Below, in pieces: positions 24,260-36,400 of a DNA stretch of 64,000 nucleotides. Source of the stretch: Aurifilum marmelostoma (Eukaryota; Ascomycota; Sordariomycetes; Diaporthales; Cryphonectriaceae). The stretch spans positions 310,001-374,000 of the forward strand of contig JAMXSV010000026.1 of assembly GCA_027559495.1 (NCBI GenBank), in the 5' to 3' direction. Every line of letters begins with the position of its first letter. The first letter of the stretch is position 1. Made by a program: the position numbers and the translations under genes. Under the pieces are notes generated by a model. The model ran no database searches. It was not told where the DNA came from and saw only the letters and a program-made list of their open reading frames with translations.

Positions 24260-25788
24260 TCAAAGAGGCGGTCCGAATGGATCCTCTCCGGCCATCCTGC
24301 GCCTCTTAGACTCGCGGTCAGCACTACCTTTAGGCGCTTCAAGATTTCCACCGAACACGGCCCCGTCGTCATCCACCGCGCCTTTGGCACTGGCTGTCTC
24401 CTTTTCCCGGAACTCCAGTCTCTTCTTGTGCAGCCCGATTAGATCAAATCGGTCCGGGTCTCGGCACCGCCTCAGCTTCTTGTTGATTGGCTTTACCAAA
24501 TTGCTTGCCTCAACCTGTGGCCGATTACTTGTTAGCGCCTGCCCAACTCTCAAAGCGCTGCCGGCTTGCTTTATCTGCGGGAGGGGTAAGCCTTACCGTT
24601 CCCCAATACTCTGTCATACGCTCCGGCGGCTCTTGTAACAGCATCTCTTTACATGCCAGGACTGTTGCCAGCGTCTTCTCCTTGATCATCTGACCGAGAC
24701 TAAGAGCGCTGTTGTGCGGACCCGCTCCTCTTGAGTTGACTCCGGAGCTCGGTGTACTTGTTCCACTCTCGGTAGGAAGCTGCTGAGGGAAGGTAGCCTC
24801 TATCATCCGTTCGAAGAGCCCGTGGTCAGCAATAGACAGGGCAGCCAGCATGATCTGGCTCGGCGTGTAGTGAAAATATGCATCCGTAATGATAGGGCTG
24901 AACTTGAGGATCTCGCGAGCCCGGCCGTGGGCCTTCTTAACCCTGGCGTCCTATCATGTCATGTGCAGTCAGCAGCATGTTCAGACACACACACATAGGA
25001 GGAAGCAGAAAGCTGATAGGAAGTGACACAGAAGAGAGGGCACAGAGAGAGAGAGAGAGAGCACCTACATCGAGGTCACCAAGAGACCGCAGCTGCATGA
25101 TGGCGCCCTCAAGGGCAATGAAGGGGTGTCTGACGTCAAAGGCGAAGCGGATGCCTTGGCATAGCAGGAACTCGCCAGCCAGTATCTCCTCGCCGGTGGT
25201 GTTGGGAAACTTGTTGGCAATCGTGCTGACGCGCGGGTAGACGTTTTCGGCCTTTGCACCAAAAAAGACACAGGTCTTGAGCATCTTGGCGGGCGGGTAG
25301 GTCATGACGCTGTGCGTCACATAGAAGCGGCGCAGGAAGATGGCGGCGGTGGCTCGTATCTCGGTGGGCAGCTGGCAGAACTCGGCGGCGCGCAGCGTCT
25401 CGACGGTGTAGAAACGCAGGAGGTGCTGCTCCTCGGCGGGAGAGAGAAACTCGGGTAATGACGCGGCAGACAGTCTATCTGGTGCGGAGGTCGATGCGAC
25501 GAGGTCGAGGGGAACATCAGCGGGCGCGTTCGAGGTGCCTGAGGCGGCGTTGGTAGTGGACAGGGGCGTGTTTGAGCCAGACGCGTCAGCAGAGGCTGTG
25601 GCTGAGATGGGGACGGACGAAGAGGAGGACGAGGAGTTCATCGAGGAGAGGCGTTCAGAGATGTTCTGCCTGGCGAGGCTGTTCGTCTTGGCGCGTAGGT
25701 CGGCAAGCTGGGATGGCGAGTATGACCATAATCGAAACTGGGTTGACTGGCGATATCGCTCGTCCTCGGTGGCAGTAGGCATGGCCAT
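24260..25788 (-). CDS. CCL1: Cyclin H-like subunit of the TFIIH/CAK kinase (Ccl1 family)
   Basis: Cyclin partner of the Kin28/CDK7 kinase, which phosphorylates the RNA polymerase II C-terminal domain. Three exons (25788..25069, 24950..24597, 24514..24260) joined in phase 0 give 442 residues. The family's N-terminus is visible: EDERYRQSTQFRLWSYSPSQ, and then a long Ser/Thr/Ala-rich insert (about 50-105) that varies among fungi. The first cyclin fold carries LRFYTVETLRAAEFCQLPTE, IRATAAIFLRRFYVTHSVM, YPPAKMLKTCVFFGAKAEN and EEILAGEFLLCQGIRFAFDV followed by RHPF. The second fold shows DAYFHYTPSQIMLAALSIAD. The C-terminal tail is charged with RESKRRRM. It is divergent from the PLD-like gene, start-to-start distance about 700 bases. 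Confidence 0.9.
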
Positions 25789-26488
25789 TGTGAACAGTTG
25801 GGGGTGTCAGGCCCAGGCGACGTGTGGTTGTTCGCGATTGGGACTGGATCAAGTCGAAGGGGAAGACGAGAAGGTGGTCGGGATTCGAGTATATCCAGGG
25901 CTAGCCTCCTCAAAGCGAGTATCTCGGAGCATCCAGAAGCATGAAGCGACCCAGCACCAGCTCTCTCCCCTCTCTTGCACGCTTGCGTAGCTGTCCGACT
26001 TGTCTCGTTGCAGTCTCATGAATGTTCGTCGAAGGTAGCAGTTGGATGCTAGTCCGCGATATGACCGCAGCAGCTCCTGCCGGTTCAGTATGCGGCAGTG
26101 TCCGCCCCGTAAAACTGCCTGCCGGTGCCTGTGCATCTATACGGCCCTCCGAGGCCCCAATCAGCAGGCTCGAAAAGTCAATACTACGGTACTCGATTCA
26201 AGGGAAAGGGAGAAAAGGAGATAAAGGAGAAAAGAGGAAAGAAAGACATAAGGTAGAGATAAGCAGTTTTAAGGAACGAGATTATACAGTTCATAGGCAA
26301 GTATATATGTCGTCGGTAGGCTAGGTTGGGTAGCTACTTCCTGTACTCCGTACACCTCAGACCCCGCGCCCCCTACAGTCCAGTTCAGGTAACCCTGTGT
26401 TCATTTTACGGTACAGGGGCTTGGATTAGCAACTTCCTCGCTGAGCAACTATATCGTACCGCACACATTTCATGCACAGCGGCGAATT
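25789..26488. other. Shared divergent promoter region
   Basis: About 700 bases between two divergent starts. It contains an A/G-rich block at about 26200-26275 and three GTAC palindromes near 26186, 26342 and 26413. No gene seen. Confidence 0.5.
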
Positions 26489-27847
26489 ATGGAATCCTTC
26501 GCCATCGGAACCGGAGCCTCTATCTACACACAGAGAATCTTGCCAGCTATTCTGGCTGCTGAGCAGGAGATTATCTTGGTGACCTGCTACTGGGCCCAAT
26601 CCAAGACACTGACGGCTCTTTGCGACGCGCTGGTGCAGCTCGCGAGGCGACGCGAATCACAACAACAAAGTAGCATCACTCAACCATTGCGACTGCGCAT
26701 ATGTTTCTCCTCCCGATCCTTGTTGCAAAAGCTCTTCCACACATCCTCCAGCGATGGCTACGCTTACCCTTCATCGACGTGGACAGGCAAAATGGGGCTG
26801 CCGTCACCAGATGTCTTCGCTGCCGGCAATATCGATGTGCAGGTCAAGAGCCTCTTCTTCCTACCATTCAGCGTGATGCATCCCAAGTTCTTGATCGTGG
26901 ACCGTCGACGTGCATTCCTGCCCAGCTGCAACATCAGCTGGGAGCCGTGGCTGGAAGGCTGCTTGGAGCTTTCCAGGAGGGCGGTACAAGACGATCCGAT
27001 CGACGGCCTGCTGGAATTCTACAAAGAGGTTTGGGAGAGCGATTTGGACTTAGCAACCTTTAGATTGCAGCTTTCTGAAGCACGGCCGGAAGAACCTCGA
27101 GAGCAGTCCAACTCCACCATCCTTATCAGATCCCCCGCGGATACATCAGTCGACCTCTCAAGCACCAACGTACCCTCTTCTGCTATCGAGTGGCTTCCTT
27201 CGTGGCACCATCGCAACCCTTCGTTTTGTCTTTTCCCCTGGCAGACACCTAAAGCGCCAGAAACGCCCCTCAACAACGCTTTGCTAGGGCTCTTCGAGGG
27301 TGTAAGCAGGAACCTTGTTTTGTATACACCGAACCTGACCTCGCCGCCGGTTCTTTCCGCAATCCTCAAGGCACTGTCCCGTGGCGTGGATGTCCACGTC
27401 GTCACAAGTCAGAAAATGATGGTTTGGGAGCAGCTTTTGACCGCTGGGACGACAGCAGAGCGATGCATCAAAGGTCTAACGAGGAAGTATGCTGCCATGT
27501 ATGATGGCGAGGTCCGTCAAGGGCAGCTTGCATCGGTACAGGCACGACCAGACGCCATGCATGATCTTGAGGCCCAGGCTGTCGGTCTTGGGACGCTGAG
27601 AATATCATACTACAGGCCCGCCAAAAGGTCTGTAGAGGAGGAGCCCATGCTTTCCCATTTAAAATTGACCATTTTCGATGGCGAACACACCGTGCTAGGC
27701 TCAGGTAACATGGATCGGGCAAGCTGGTTTACGAGCCAGGAGCTCGGTATAGTCATTCACGGTGCTGCCTTTGCCACGGCAGTCAAGGACACGGTGGACC
27801 AAGCCCTGGAGGGCAGGCTGGATCTAGTCTTCCCTGCAAAACGGTGA
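26489..27847 (+). CDS. Phospholipase D-like (HKD) protein
   Basis: Member of the PLD superfamily, which uses two HxKx4D motifs to hydrolyse or exchange phosphodiester bonds. It is a single exon of 452 residues. Motif 1 is HPKFLIVD at 131-138, followed by PSCNISWEPWLEG. Motif 2 is HLKLTIFD at 390-397, followed by GSGNMDRASW. Both His, Lys and Asp sets are intact, so it should be catalytically competent. There is no signal peptide, PX or PH domain, so it is not the classical Spo14-type enzyme; it fits the small fungal PLD-like group related to cardiolipin-synthase or nuclease forms. Substrate unknown. No frameshift; the flanking 3' sequence has a T-run at 27883-27903. Confidence 0.88.
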   Translation: MESFAIGTGASIYTQRILPAILAAEQEIILVTCYWAQSKTLTALCDALVQLARRRESQQQSSITQPLRLRICFSSRSLLQKLFHTSSSDGYAYPSSTWTGKMGLPSPDVFAAGNIDVQVKSLFFLPFSVMHPKFLIVDRRRAFLPSCNISWEPWLEGCLELSRRAVQDDPIDGLLEFYKEVWESDLDLATFRLQLSEARPEEPREQSNSTILIRSPADTSVDLSSTNVPSSAIEWLPSWHHRNPSFCLFPWQTPKAPETPLNNALLGLFEGVSRNLVLYTPNLTSPPVLSAILKALSRGVDVHVVTSQKMMVWEQLLTAGTTAERCIKGLTRKYAAMYDGEVRQGQLASVQARPDAMHDLEAQAVGLGTLRISYYRPAKRSVEEEPMLSHLKLTIFDGEHTVLGSGNMDRASWFTSQELGIVIHGAAFATAVKDTVDQALEGRLDLVFPAKR

Positions 27848-28055
27848 GCTTTTCACACAACGCGGGTTCATTTGATGTTTCTTTTTTTTTTTTTTTCTTT
27901 TTTAGCTCTCTCAAGATGGTGTCTGCAGGCTGATATCCCAACATTGCAATTTCTATCGAGCTGAAGCTATCCAAACTATGTACAAGGAGAAGGAAAGGCA
28001 AGAACATCTCTAACCTCGTTCCGGCGGTGCATCTCTTCCAACGCGGCCAGAGAGT

Positions 28056-29408
28056 CTAGAAAGCCGGGTTGGCATTCGTCAGGAGTTGCTCAAAGTAGGC
28101 CTCGAACCACGTGCCTGCCTCGGGAGCAGGCGTAAGAGCATCGGAATACCCGCAGTGAGGGTCGTACCGCGGCGAACTCGAGTTGCTCGTCCCGTCGCAC
28201 TCACCGCCGGGCTTCACCCATACGAAAGCATCCTCGATCGAGAGACCAGTATCCGAGGTAGGGCGTGTGCCGAATCCGGTGCCCTTGGCATTGCACCAAT
28301 CTCCCCACTGGGACTGTCCTGTGGGCTGCTTGCCGGAACGGCCCTGGTCCGTAATGAAGTAGGCATCGAAGCCAGCAGAGGACAGAAGAGGCTGGAGGGC
28401 CTGCACGTAAAGGCTCTCGTCGTAGTTGGAGTCACCTGATTATGAGAGTCCCCATGTTAGTCATGTTTGTTCCATCTATGACTTCTCTTTTGCATCTTTA
28501 CTGACCTTGTGTATAAGATGGGGCAGTGGACAGATTCCAGGCGTTGTAGTTGGCCACGTTGGTAGCCAGCCCTCGGACGGCGGCTGGGCTGCTTGCGTTC
28601 TTGTACACCTGGGCAAACAGGGTCGCAGCAGGCTGTAGGTTGGCCGACCAACCGAGCCAGCCTGCATGACCAGCATCGAGGTACATGGCGACGTTGGGGA
28701 GGTTCAGGGTCTCGATGGCGTAGTTGACGCACTCGTAGTAAGCAGACTGGGCGTTGGAGCACTTGGCCACGTTCAGGTTCGTGACCATGTTGGCGAGGGA
28801 GTCGGGCTCGACGACGAGGATGGTCCTGATGTCGCTGTACGTCGTGAGCTGGGTCTTGATGGCGTCAATGTAGGCCTTGTAATTGGCCACGCCGTTGTCT
28901 GCGATGCTGTACTCGCCGTTGGAGGCGGAGGCGGCGCAGTCACGGTCAGGAAGATCGTAGACGGTGAAGAGGCCAGCGTATGGGGGCGAGGCACCAGCTG
29001 CATTTGCGGCACGGATTTCGCTCAATGTGTCGGCCATCAATGTCGGAACCTTGTCAGCAGTGTCGCTGTAATCGCGGTGAACTAGTTAGTCAACCTGGAC
29101 GGGTCTTCAGAGGCAACAACGGATATCGAGTCCACTTACAGCCACTGGAAGGTAGGGACCTTTGCCACCGCGGCGGCCTGTGTGGCCATGGTGCCAGTCA
29201 GCACAGCCAGCGCATTGTCCGAAATCTCAGACGCATAGTACGAGTTTGCCCACTGCTGGACGCCATCGAAAGGGTTGCCGGTGTAGGTGGCCGTAGAGTT
29301 GGCTGCGTTCTCTGTAGTGGCGTCACTGGCTGCATGGGCGGTAGTAGTTGGTGCTGCCAGGGCAGTGCTGCTCAGAGCGGCTGCCAGAAGAACTCGCTTC
29401 ATGGCCAT
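28056..29408 (-). CDS. Glycoside hydrolase family 6 cellulase (cellobiohydrolase II type), no CBM
   Basis: Secreted enzyme that cleaves beta-1,4-glucan with inversion. Three exons (29408..29140, 29065..28506, 28435..28056) give 402 residues. A signal peptide (MKRVLLAAALSSTALAA) is followed by a short Thr/Ala-rich stretch and directly by the catalytic domain (NPFDGVQQWANSYYASEI). GH6 signatures: TVYDLPDRDCAASASNGEY (about 124-142) with Asp132, and TILVVEPDSLANMVTN (171-186) with catalytic-acid Asp178. Also AMYLDAGHAGWLGW, FITDQGRSGKQPTG, WGDWCNAKGTGFG, AFVWVKPGGECDGTS and the closing FEAYFEQLLTNANPAF. There is no CBM1 or long linker, in contrast to Trichoderma Cel6A. Loops enclosing the tunnel appear present, favouring exo-action, but this is inferred. 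Confidence 0.96.
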
Positions 29409-31200
29409 GGTTGTTTAATTTCTCTTTCGCACGGGCCCGTTGAGTGTAATAATGGGTGTGAGGTTGTGGATGTGAGTGAGAAAAGAGAAGCACTATCGCT
29501 GACGATCATGAAGAGGACCGTCAGTGTCATTTTATAGAAATACTGCACTCGCCTCTGCTGTAATTAACGGTCCTCTTTTGAATTCAGCCAAATACTGGCT
29601 GGGAGTGGAGGGAATTTCCTTTTCGAGCTCGATATGACTTCTTCCATTCCTTTGCCTCCCACCAAGCCTTGGCTCCTCTCTCTGCAGCCTGCACGTGAAC
29701 ATCTCAGTGGCCCCAAACATAATATTGGATTGTGATATTATGGCTAAATACAATATATGCCACCCTGCTACGACAAAAGACCCGGATACACCATATTACT
29801 CCCTAGTCGGGGGTCCAGGAAGAGAGGCAAGATGTTCCGAATCTCAGCGGAAGGTTAATTAATAAGATGGATGCCAAATGCATATTAAAGTGCATGGTCA
29901 GGGTTGGTCTTGGGCCGCACCGTAGGGGAGGCGGATGACCAGGAGATCAAGCGGCCTACCGAGTGTCAAGTAAGAAGCACTCTAGGTTGTGCAATAACCT
30001 TAGCTTGCAGGTGACAGCGAAATCGGTCCGTAGATTCTAGCAACCTGGTTAATTGCAGGATCGCCGAAACGTCTGTCGTTTTTCTTCTTTTTAATATGGA
30101 AAAGCATAGCCTGCATTGGCCTCAAACACATTTTGCTTGGCATCGATCTTGCTCTGGGACCGGGATCAACATCTTATTATCCATGGTTGGCAATTAATTT
30201 CGGAGCCCACGTTCCTGACCTTGAAACACACTCTCTGGAGCGGAAGCGCTCAGTCTTTCAGGAGGACTGAACTGTGAGCCGAAGTGCAACCTGAGCATCA
30301 CATTGCGTCACGGGGGGATCCTCGCCTCGCTGGATTATGTTTTTCATCGGCGTGTCGATGGTCATACTTCATTTGAACCTTTGTCGCCATTTCGAGGTAT
30401 TAATCTTATTGCTGTTTCTCGGGATCGAGTATCCTGCGAAGCCTACCTGAGCAAATATCGTCAAGGGTATTGAAGAGTTTGGAGAGGCATGAATTTGAGG
30501 TCGATCCAAGAATAGCCTTGCCTCGATTTGCTTTACTCATCATGAGGAGGTGTCACGTCAGAACGGGACATCATAGGATAATAACCTATGCAGCGAAACG
30601 TTTTCATCGTATGATATGATCAAAATGATAATGCGCCGGCGGGCAAGCGCTGGCGAATCTTGGTTCCATCGCCTGGTCTGATTAGGTATGCAACAGAATC
30701 AAGTGATAGAGTCGAATTCAGTATAGAAAATGATAGTAAGCCTACCGCAACATCTTGATATGAGTCAGAGAACCTTGGATCATTCCCCTGCACCGTGCTC
30801 TGTTGTCAATGGAACAGCCAGGGCAATCACATGCATATAAAGTAAGAAAAGGACGGAGGTGAGATCAAATAGAAATCTATCTTCAAGAATACAAGATGGC
30901 TCTGAGAGAACTGTTTACTCTTTTAACCAGCTTCAATACTTAATGAGCCTCAGAAAGTCACTTAGACACCTAGTCCGAAGAGGGATATAAGCACTATAGC
31001 ACGCATGATGTGGTCAGAGGCGTGAGATCCCCGGCCTCCGATTCTTCCCGGATCCTTCCTGCAGGCTGGAGACGAGGGATTTGAAGACCAAGCACACAAA
31101 GCATTTACAACCAGCAACCGGATGTGCGTGATCTTATTTTCCCCCTTCCCTGTCTCTGGGAAGCAGCATCGCCAGACTCAGCTACACTAGCAACGCAGTT
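29409..31200. other. Intergenic, upstream of GH6
   Basis: About 1.8 kb. The left 150 bases are the GH6 promoter. The rest is AT-rich with no gene, no transposon end and no tRNA seen. The right end is the promoter of the sulfotransferase-like gene. Confidence 0.45.
29530..29536 (-). promoter_or_regulatory. TATA box of the GH6 gene
   Basis: Minus-strand TATAAAA about 122 bases upstream of the GH6 ATG at 29408, preceded by TTC and followed by TGAC. Position and sequence fit a regulated cellulase promoter. Confidence 0.5.
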
Positions 31201-31969
31201 ATGAAGGTACTCGTGCTCGGCCCACCTCGCACCGGGACTCAATGTAAACACTCAACCCCTGATAGAGTCGTCACATCAGCTGAGATACTAGCAGCTCTGG
31301 CAGATGCACTCGCCTTGCTAGGCGTCTGCCCTGTCTATCACATGAGAGACGTTGGGAAGAGCGGCCATCAAGATCTCTGGATACGAGCCCTCCAAGCAAA
31401 ATATGAAAGTGACGGAGATACATGGGACCGGCAAGACTTTGAACAAATCTTGGCCGGCTATGAGGTTCATCAATCCCAGATCAAGGCTCGTGACAATGGT
31501 ATGATCCGCTAACATACAGATTGATATTCGGATCCAGGGAGTCTCAGATTTCCCCGCCGCAATCTTCCCAGAGGAACTCGTCAAGGCGTACCCCGAAGCG
31601 GCCGCCATTCTCTCAACACGCTCAGAGGACGCCTGGTTCAAGTCCATGATGTCCACCTTGTGGCATGCGCACTCCAAACGACCGGCTGTTAACACATCTC
31701 CCATGGCCCCCCTGTCTCTCAAGTACCACACGTACTGTTGGGACAATGATTTCCCGGCCAACGGGCGCAGATACTATCAGCAACACAATGCTAAAGTCCG
31801 TGGCCTGCATCAGGGTCGGAAGTTCCTGGAGTATGATGTTAAGGATGGTTGGGGTCCGCTTTGCGACTTCCTGGGTGTGCCAATTCCTGACGAACCATTC
31901 CCCCGCAAAGATGATTGGCTTGAATACAAGCAGCAAGTCGCGGAAGAGGAGACGGCCAACAGCAACTAA
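31201..31969 (+). CDS. Small sulfotransferase-like P-loop protein (Sulfotransfer_4 type)
   Basis: Three exons (31201..31243, 31292..31464, 31538..31969) give about 215 residues. The N-terminal P-loop-like VLVLGPPRTGTQS is the PAPS-binding element of this family. It is followed by the diagnostic ALLGVCPVYHMRDVG, HQDLWIRALQAKYE, WDRQDFEQILAGYE, VSDFPAAIFPEELVKAYPEA and TRSEDAWFKSM, and near the end FLEYDVKDGWGPLCDFLGVP. Intron 1 is only 48 bases. Its acceptor at 31291 is chosen because it restores the family spacing between GTQS and the G-x-x-PVYHM segment. The intron 2 donor (GTTCAT) is weak and its acceptor may be 31519 or 31537, changing six residues. Substrate is unknown; these proteins are often mislabelled NAD-dependent epimerases. 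Confidence 0.82.
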
Positions 31970-33409
31970 TCGCACTATTGGACAGGAGTTTGAAGTCTGA
32001 ACCAACCCCAGATCTTCAAAGTAATTCCAGTGTGTACAACTATCGGTCCAAATGCGAGTGCCTTGTCAAGACTTGGGCATAGTCTGCCTCTACAGAACTC
32101 TGTGTCGGTGTGGGATTATTAACACACAAGTCGGGATAAGGGATCAGGGATTATGGACTTGAAACTATCCTCTCACGGATTCACCTATTATTAACATTCT
32201 TGCAGTGCAGAATGTTGAGTAATTCCTCCTCGTGCAAGGCCTTTAACAATATAGACCGTTATCATCTCCATTTAGTTGGGAGTGGTCACTCCTTTCAGCT
32301 TTCGTCTTTCTTATCTGATCCGAAATTTGGGAGAATTCCAGCCTAGGGCTTCGAAGGGAGGACATTACAACTTGGTCTTGTATTGAAATTCAAGTTTCAA
32401 TCCGATCTATCTCATATAGCAGTCTACAACTTTGGAAATGTTCAATAACAAACGCCGTCTGGCTTGGTTGAACCAGACTGCTAAAAAGAGAGGAGATGGA
32501 CCAATTCTCTAGTCTTTAAACTGAGCCAGCCTGCTTTTTTTTTTTTTTTTTTTTTTTCCATGCCACCAATCCCATGCTTACACGTTTGACTTTTTACACA
32601 AGAGCCAGGCCACTTTCAACGCAGCTTGCTTAGCTTGAGCTCAGCCATGTGGCTGCGTACCGCGCTTGCGGAAAATCAGCTTCAAGGCTTGCTTTGGGTG
32701 CTTCACTCCAGCACACCTAGAGCAGGGCACCTCTGGTTTCGTCTGGTTTGGCCCCCAGAGGGTTGCATTAAGTCGTGGCTGAGGTGGCTGAATTCTTCAC
32801 TGCCTCAACATGCCAGGCTAATCGCCTGCTTGAAAGCCTTTGGATCGCAACCCTTCTTTTGCATGCATTTATGCACAGTTGATATGCATCAAACGAACAG
32901 TCTTAATAAGCGCCGGTGAGATGACGGTCCAAAACAGCTTTCCCCCCTCACGAAAATCTCTTATGCACCGACATTTGACTTGACAGATTTTGGTATGCTT
33001 CAAAGTCTAATCTGCCTACTCTTATGTATAATTCTTCTGGGCAAATGACCCGCATGTCGTAACGCAATCTCTTCGGCAAGTGAAAGACAAAAGACCGACA
33101 TAGACACGCCCAGGAAACCTGTCTCACGACTGCTTACCCCCAAGCACGCGCCTTGAAGCCTTCCCATCACTATTGGAAGCCTTGTCAGCATCTACCTGGA
33201 AGACCGGTTTTGGTAGGTAGAATACATCGACGAAACAGATTGGGATTAAAATAATGAGGCTCATCATATCTTTGTAGGGCCACCAGAGGACGATACGATG
33301 GAAAGCGAGATGGCAGGTCTGGATGATGATCGTTTTAATCCGGCAGCTCACCTTTCCAGCACAACGAGTGCGGCCTCATGTTATCTTGTTATCCAAGTCT
33401 CGTAGGCTA
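31970..33409. other. AT-rich intergenic region
   Basis: No gene could be supported. It holds a 23-base T run (32535-32557). Frames at 32.6-33.3 kb show no family motif and no consistent splicing. Confidence 0.4.
32535..32557 (+). repeat. Poly-T tract
   Basis: Twenty-three consecutive T residues in intergenic DNA; reverse reading would be a poly-A tail, but no retroelement coding sequence adjoins it. Confidence 0.7.
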
Positions 33410-36400
33410 ATGTTTGTGAGCTTCTCAGTTGCCGCTGACGAGAGTTCTTCGAGTATGCCATATGATGTTTGCTTCGGATTGGTATGTTGACCCCAGGGGG
33501 CAGTGTTTGCCAAAACCTCACTAAGTATCAAAGCTCTTGATGGAGGCAAGTTCCTCGTATCAAGGGACATCAGATTCCTCTCCAGAAACTGCTCCTGTGC
33601 AAATGACTTGCCTTGACAGTCTCGATAACGCAATAACGCTTCAATACGAAGGTAGCAAGACGCATGCCGGGCTTTTGGTCTCCCAAGGCCTAGCACGGCT
33701 TATCAAAGAGAAGTTTGTAACTCTCACTGCTACCTTGTTTACTCCCAAGGGGCGGAAGTCGACACCTCATAGCAAGATCGCCAGCAGAGTCCGAGTACGC
33801 CCATTGAGAGTCATAGTCTACGGTTTCCTCTCTAATAAGGACGCCGTCAAAGCTATTTTGGACCAGCACGACTTGTTCCTTCAACGCCCAGAGGCCTCCG
33901 AGTATGACAGAACGGTGAAGTATCTCAATCCCATGTATTTCACTCGCCCCGGAGAGGAGATGCCTAGGATGCCAAATCGATCGACCGACGCCTCGGTTAG
34001 GCCATCATACACGGCCTCTGATGAGGAAAAGCTCGGTGAAATTGAAAGAGGCCGAGTGCTGAGGATATTTGACGAGGCAAGCGGGCTAGGTGCAGACCCT
34101 GCTTCGGAAAAGGTGAAGCAGAGTCCGAGAATTTTCTCGACACTTAAAGAGTAAGTTCGAGCATGGCTACCTTGATAACTCATCTGACAGAGTAGCATCT
34201 ATAGGCACCAACTCGATGCACTTGCTATGATGGTTGAAAGGGAGCAAGGTGCACCGAATGGAAACCCAAAGTCTCCTTCACTCTGGGAGCCGTCTATTGA
34301 GGGGGGCAATCAGGTGTAAGCACATTTCCCAAACTTCCACTACATTTTCGCTCATTGTTTGGGCCGTCCGACCTGTTTGCTTCTGAACCAAGTCACTTGG
34401 CTCTGACGAGTCTCCAACAGCTATCGACACATCATCACCGGAGCCCTGAGAAACACACTTCCGCAGAGTTTAGGTGGAGGCATACTGGCCGATGTACCGT
34501 CTATGACTCCGTCTCTCCTGCTTTCAATTGGTTGGTTCGTCTAACAAGCTCTCTAGGAGATGGGCCTGGGGAAGACATTATCTACCCTGGCTCTCATCTG
34601 CCACTATCTCGACAGGATATCACACGTCGCTGCAACGCAGACATCTCGAATGTCTTGTAGAGCAACTCTGATAGTCACTCCAAAATCAAGTATGGTTATG
34701 AAAATTGCCTGTTTGAGTTGATTACGCGACTCTGGTATGATGTGATACATTCGCTGACTTCAATGCTTCCACAGCAATCTATGGATGGCAGCAACAGATA
34801 GAAAGGTATTCACAAGCTCGCATTTGTCTCTCCCCCTCATGACCTAACACGCGAAGACATATTCGACTGGGAGAAATCAAGTCGGTGGTATACCATGGCC
34901 CTAATTGCCAAGAGTCGGCCGCCGAATTGTACAACCACGACATAGTACTTACTACATATGATACGCTTCGTTCAGATTATGCGAAATATCGCATTCTGTA
35001 TACTCGTTCTTGGGCGAGAATTGTCCTTGATGAGGGTTGGTGTTCATCTCATCCACCACAGCGTGTCCTTGGCCCTTGGGGGGAGACCTTACCTGGCTCA
35101 TCTAACTCGCAATATAGCTCACAAGATCCGCAACCCTTCGTCTCAGATCTTCCAGGCAACATGCGAAGTTGGCGCGAAATACCGTTGGTGTCTGACGGGC
35201 ACGCCTATTCAGAATTCACTGGACGATTTCGGGTCTTTGCTGGCCTTCGTCAGAGTCCCGCCCTTTGTGACGCGCGACCAATTCAAGTTCTGGATCTCGT
35301 CGCCCATCCTCTCTAACCGCGAGCATTCTCTGTACACACTGCGCAAGCTCGTGTGCGCAACCTGTTTGCGCCGTACCAAAGCACATCCTTACCTGGCACC
35401 GACGTTGAAGCTGCCTGGCAAGACTGAGCTTGTCGAGACTGTTGAACTTCTCCCTGACGAGAGAAATATGTACGAATTCTTCAAGAGAAGGTCGCATCTA
35501 CTTGCTAACAAGGACCAAAATTCGGAATCCAAGGACGGATCCAAGGCTAGATCCAAGGCATTGAACAAGCGACGGAAGCTCGATACCAAAGGAGCCATCG
35601 CTGGGGAGCAGCACCGCAAGAGCAGTGGAAACATTATCGTTCTCATATCTGTGCTACGCATGATCTGTGACCATGGCTAGGCGCTGCTACCTCGAGTGGC
35701 CTTGGAAACATGGCAGAATCATGACGAAAGCAAAGCCAGCTGGAGTCTGATTTGCAAAGCATCCGCACAGAGACGAAGCTGTTATCTCTGTGCCTCTGAA
35801 AGCCATGGCGAGACTGAAGAAGTGCAGGAGGGGGAGATGACTGACCTCTCGTGCAGGAAGCACTTTGTATGTGAAACGTGCTCGACACCGGCTGAGGATG
35901 CAGCGCCGGCGTGCCCAGTTTGTCCGACAACCCGCAAAACCTCCCCCGCAGGAGATATGCGGCGTGGTATCAGCTTGCCTCAGACACCCTCGTCCAAGGT
36001 TCTAGCATTGCTGCTCAACATCGCCGCAATGCATGAGAACACGGGTTCTCAGACCGAAATCCAGTCGCCCACTAAGAGGTAATCTTTTGAGTCTCCTCAT
36101 GGACTCGCTTCAATAAGATCCTTGCTTTTGTATCATTTATCTAATTGTTCCGCTGACGAATCATAGCGTTATATTTTCCTACTGGACTGGCATGTTGGAC
36201 ATGATATCTTATGCGCTAGATCCACATATGTCGTCCCTCAGCCTCTGTGCTGTGCGAATCGACGGGGGCTCCACATTGCAGCAGCGTCGCGATGCCTTGG
36301 ACCGATTCAACGGCGACAAAAGCTGCGTCATCATGCTGGCTACTATTGGGGCTGTGGGTGAAGGGTAAGCATCAAATAGCCCTCCTCTACTGAGCACCGG

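Noticed and set aside
31244..31279. 36-base intron in the sulfotransferase-like gene ending at 31279
   Set aside because: Shorter than normal fungal introns and leaves extra residues in the P-loop region; the acceptor at 31291 gives a 48-base intron and the family spacing.
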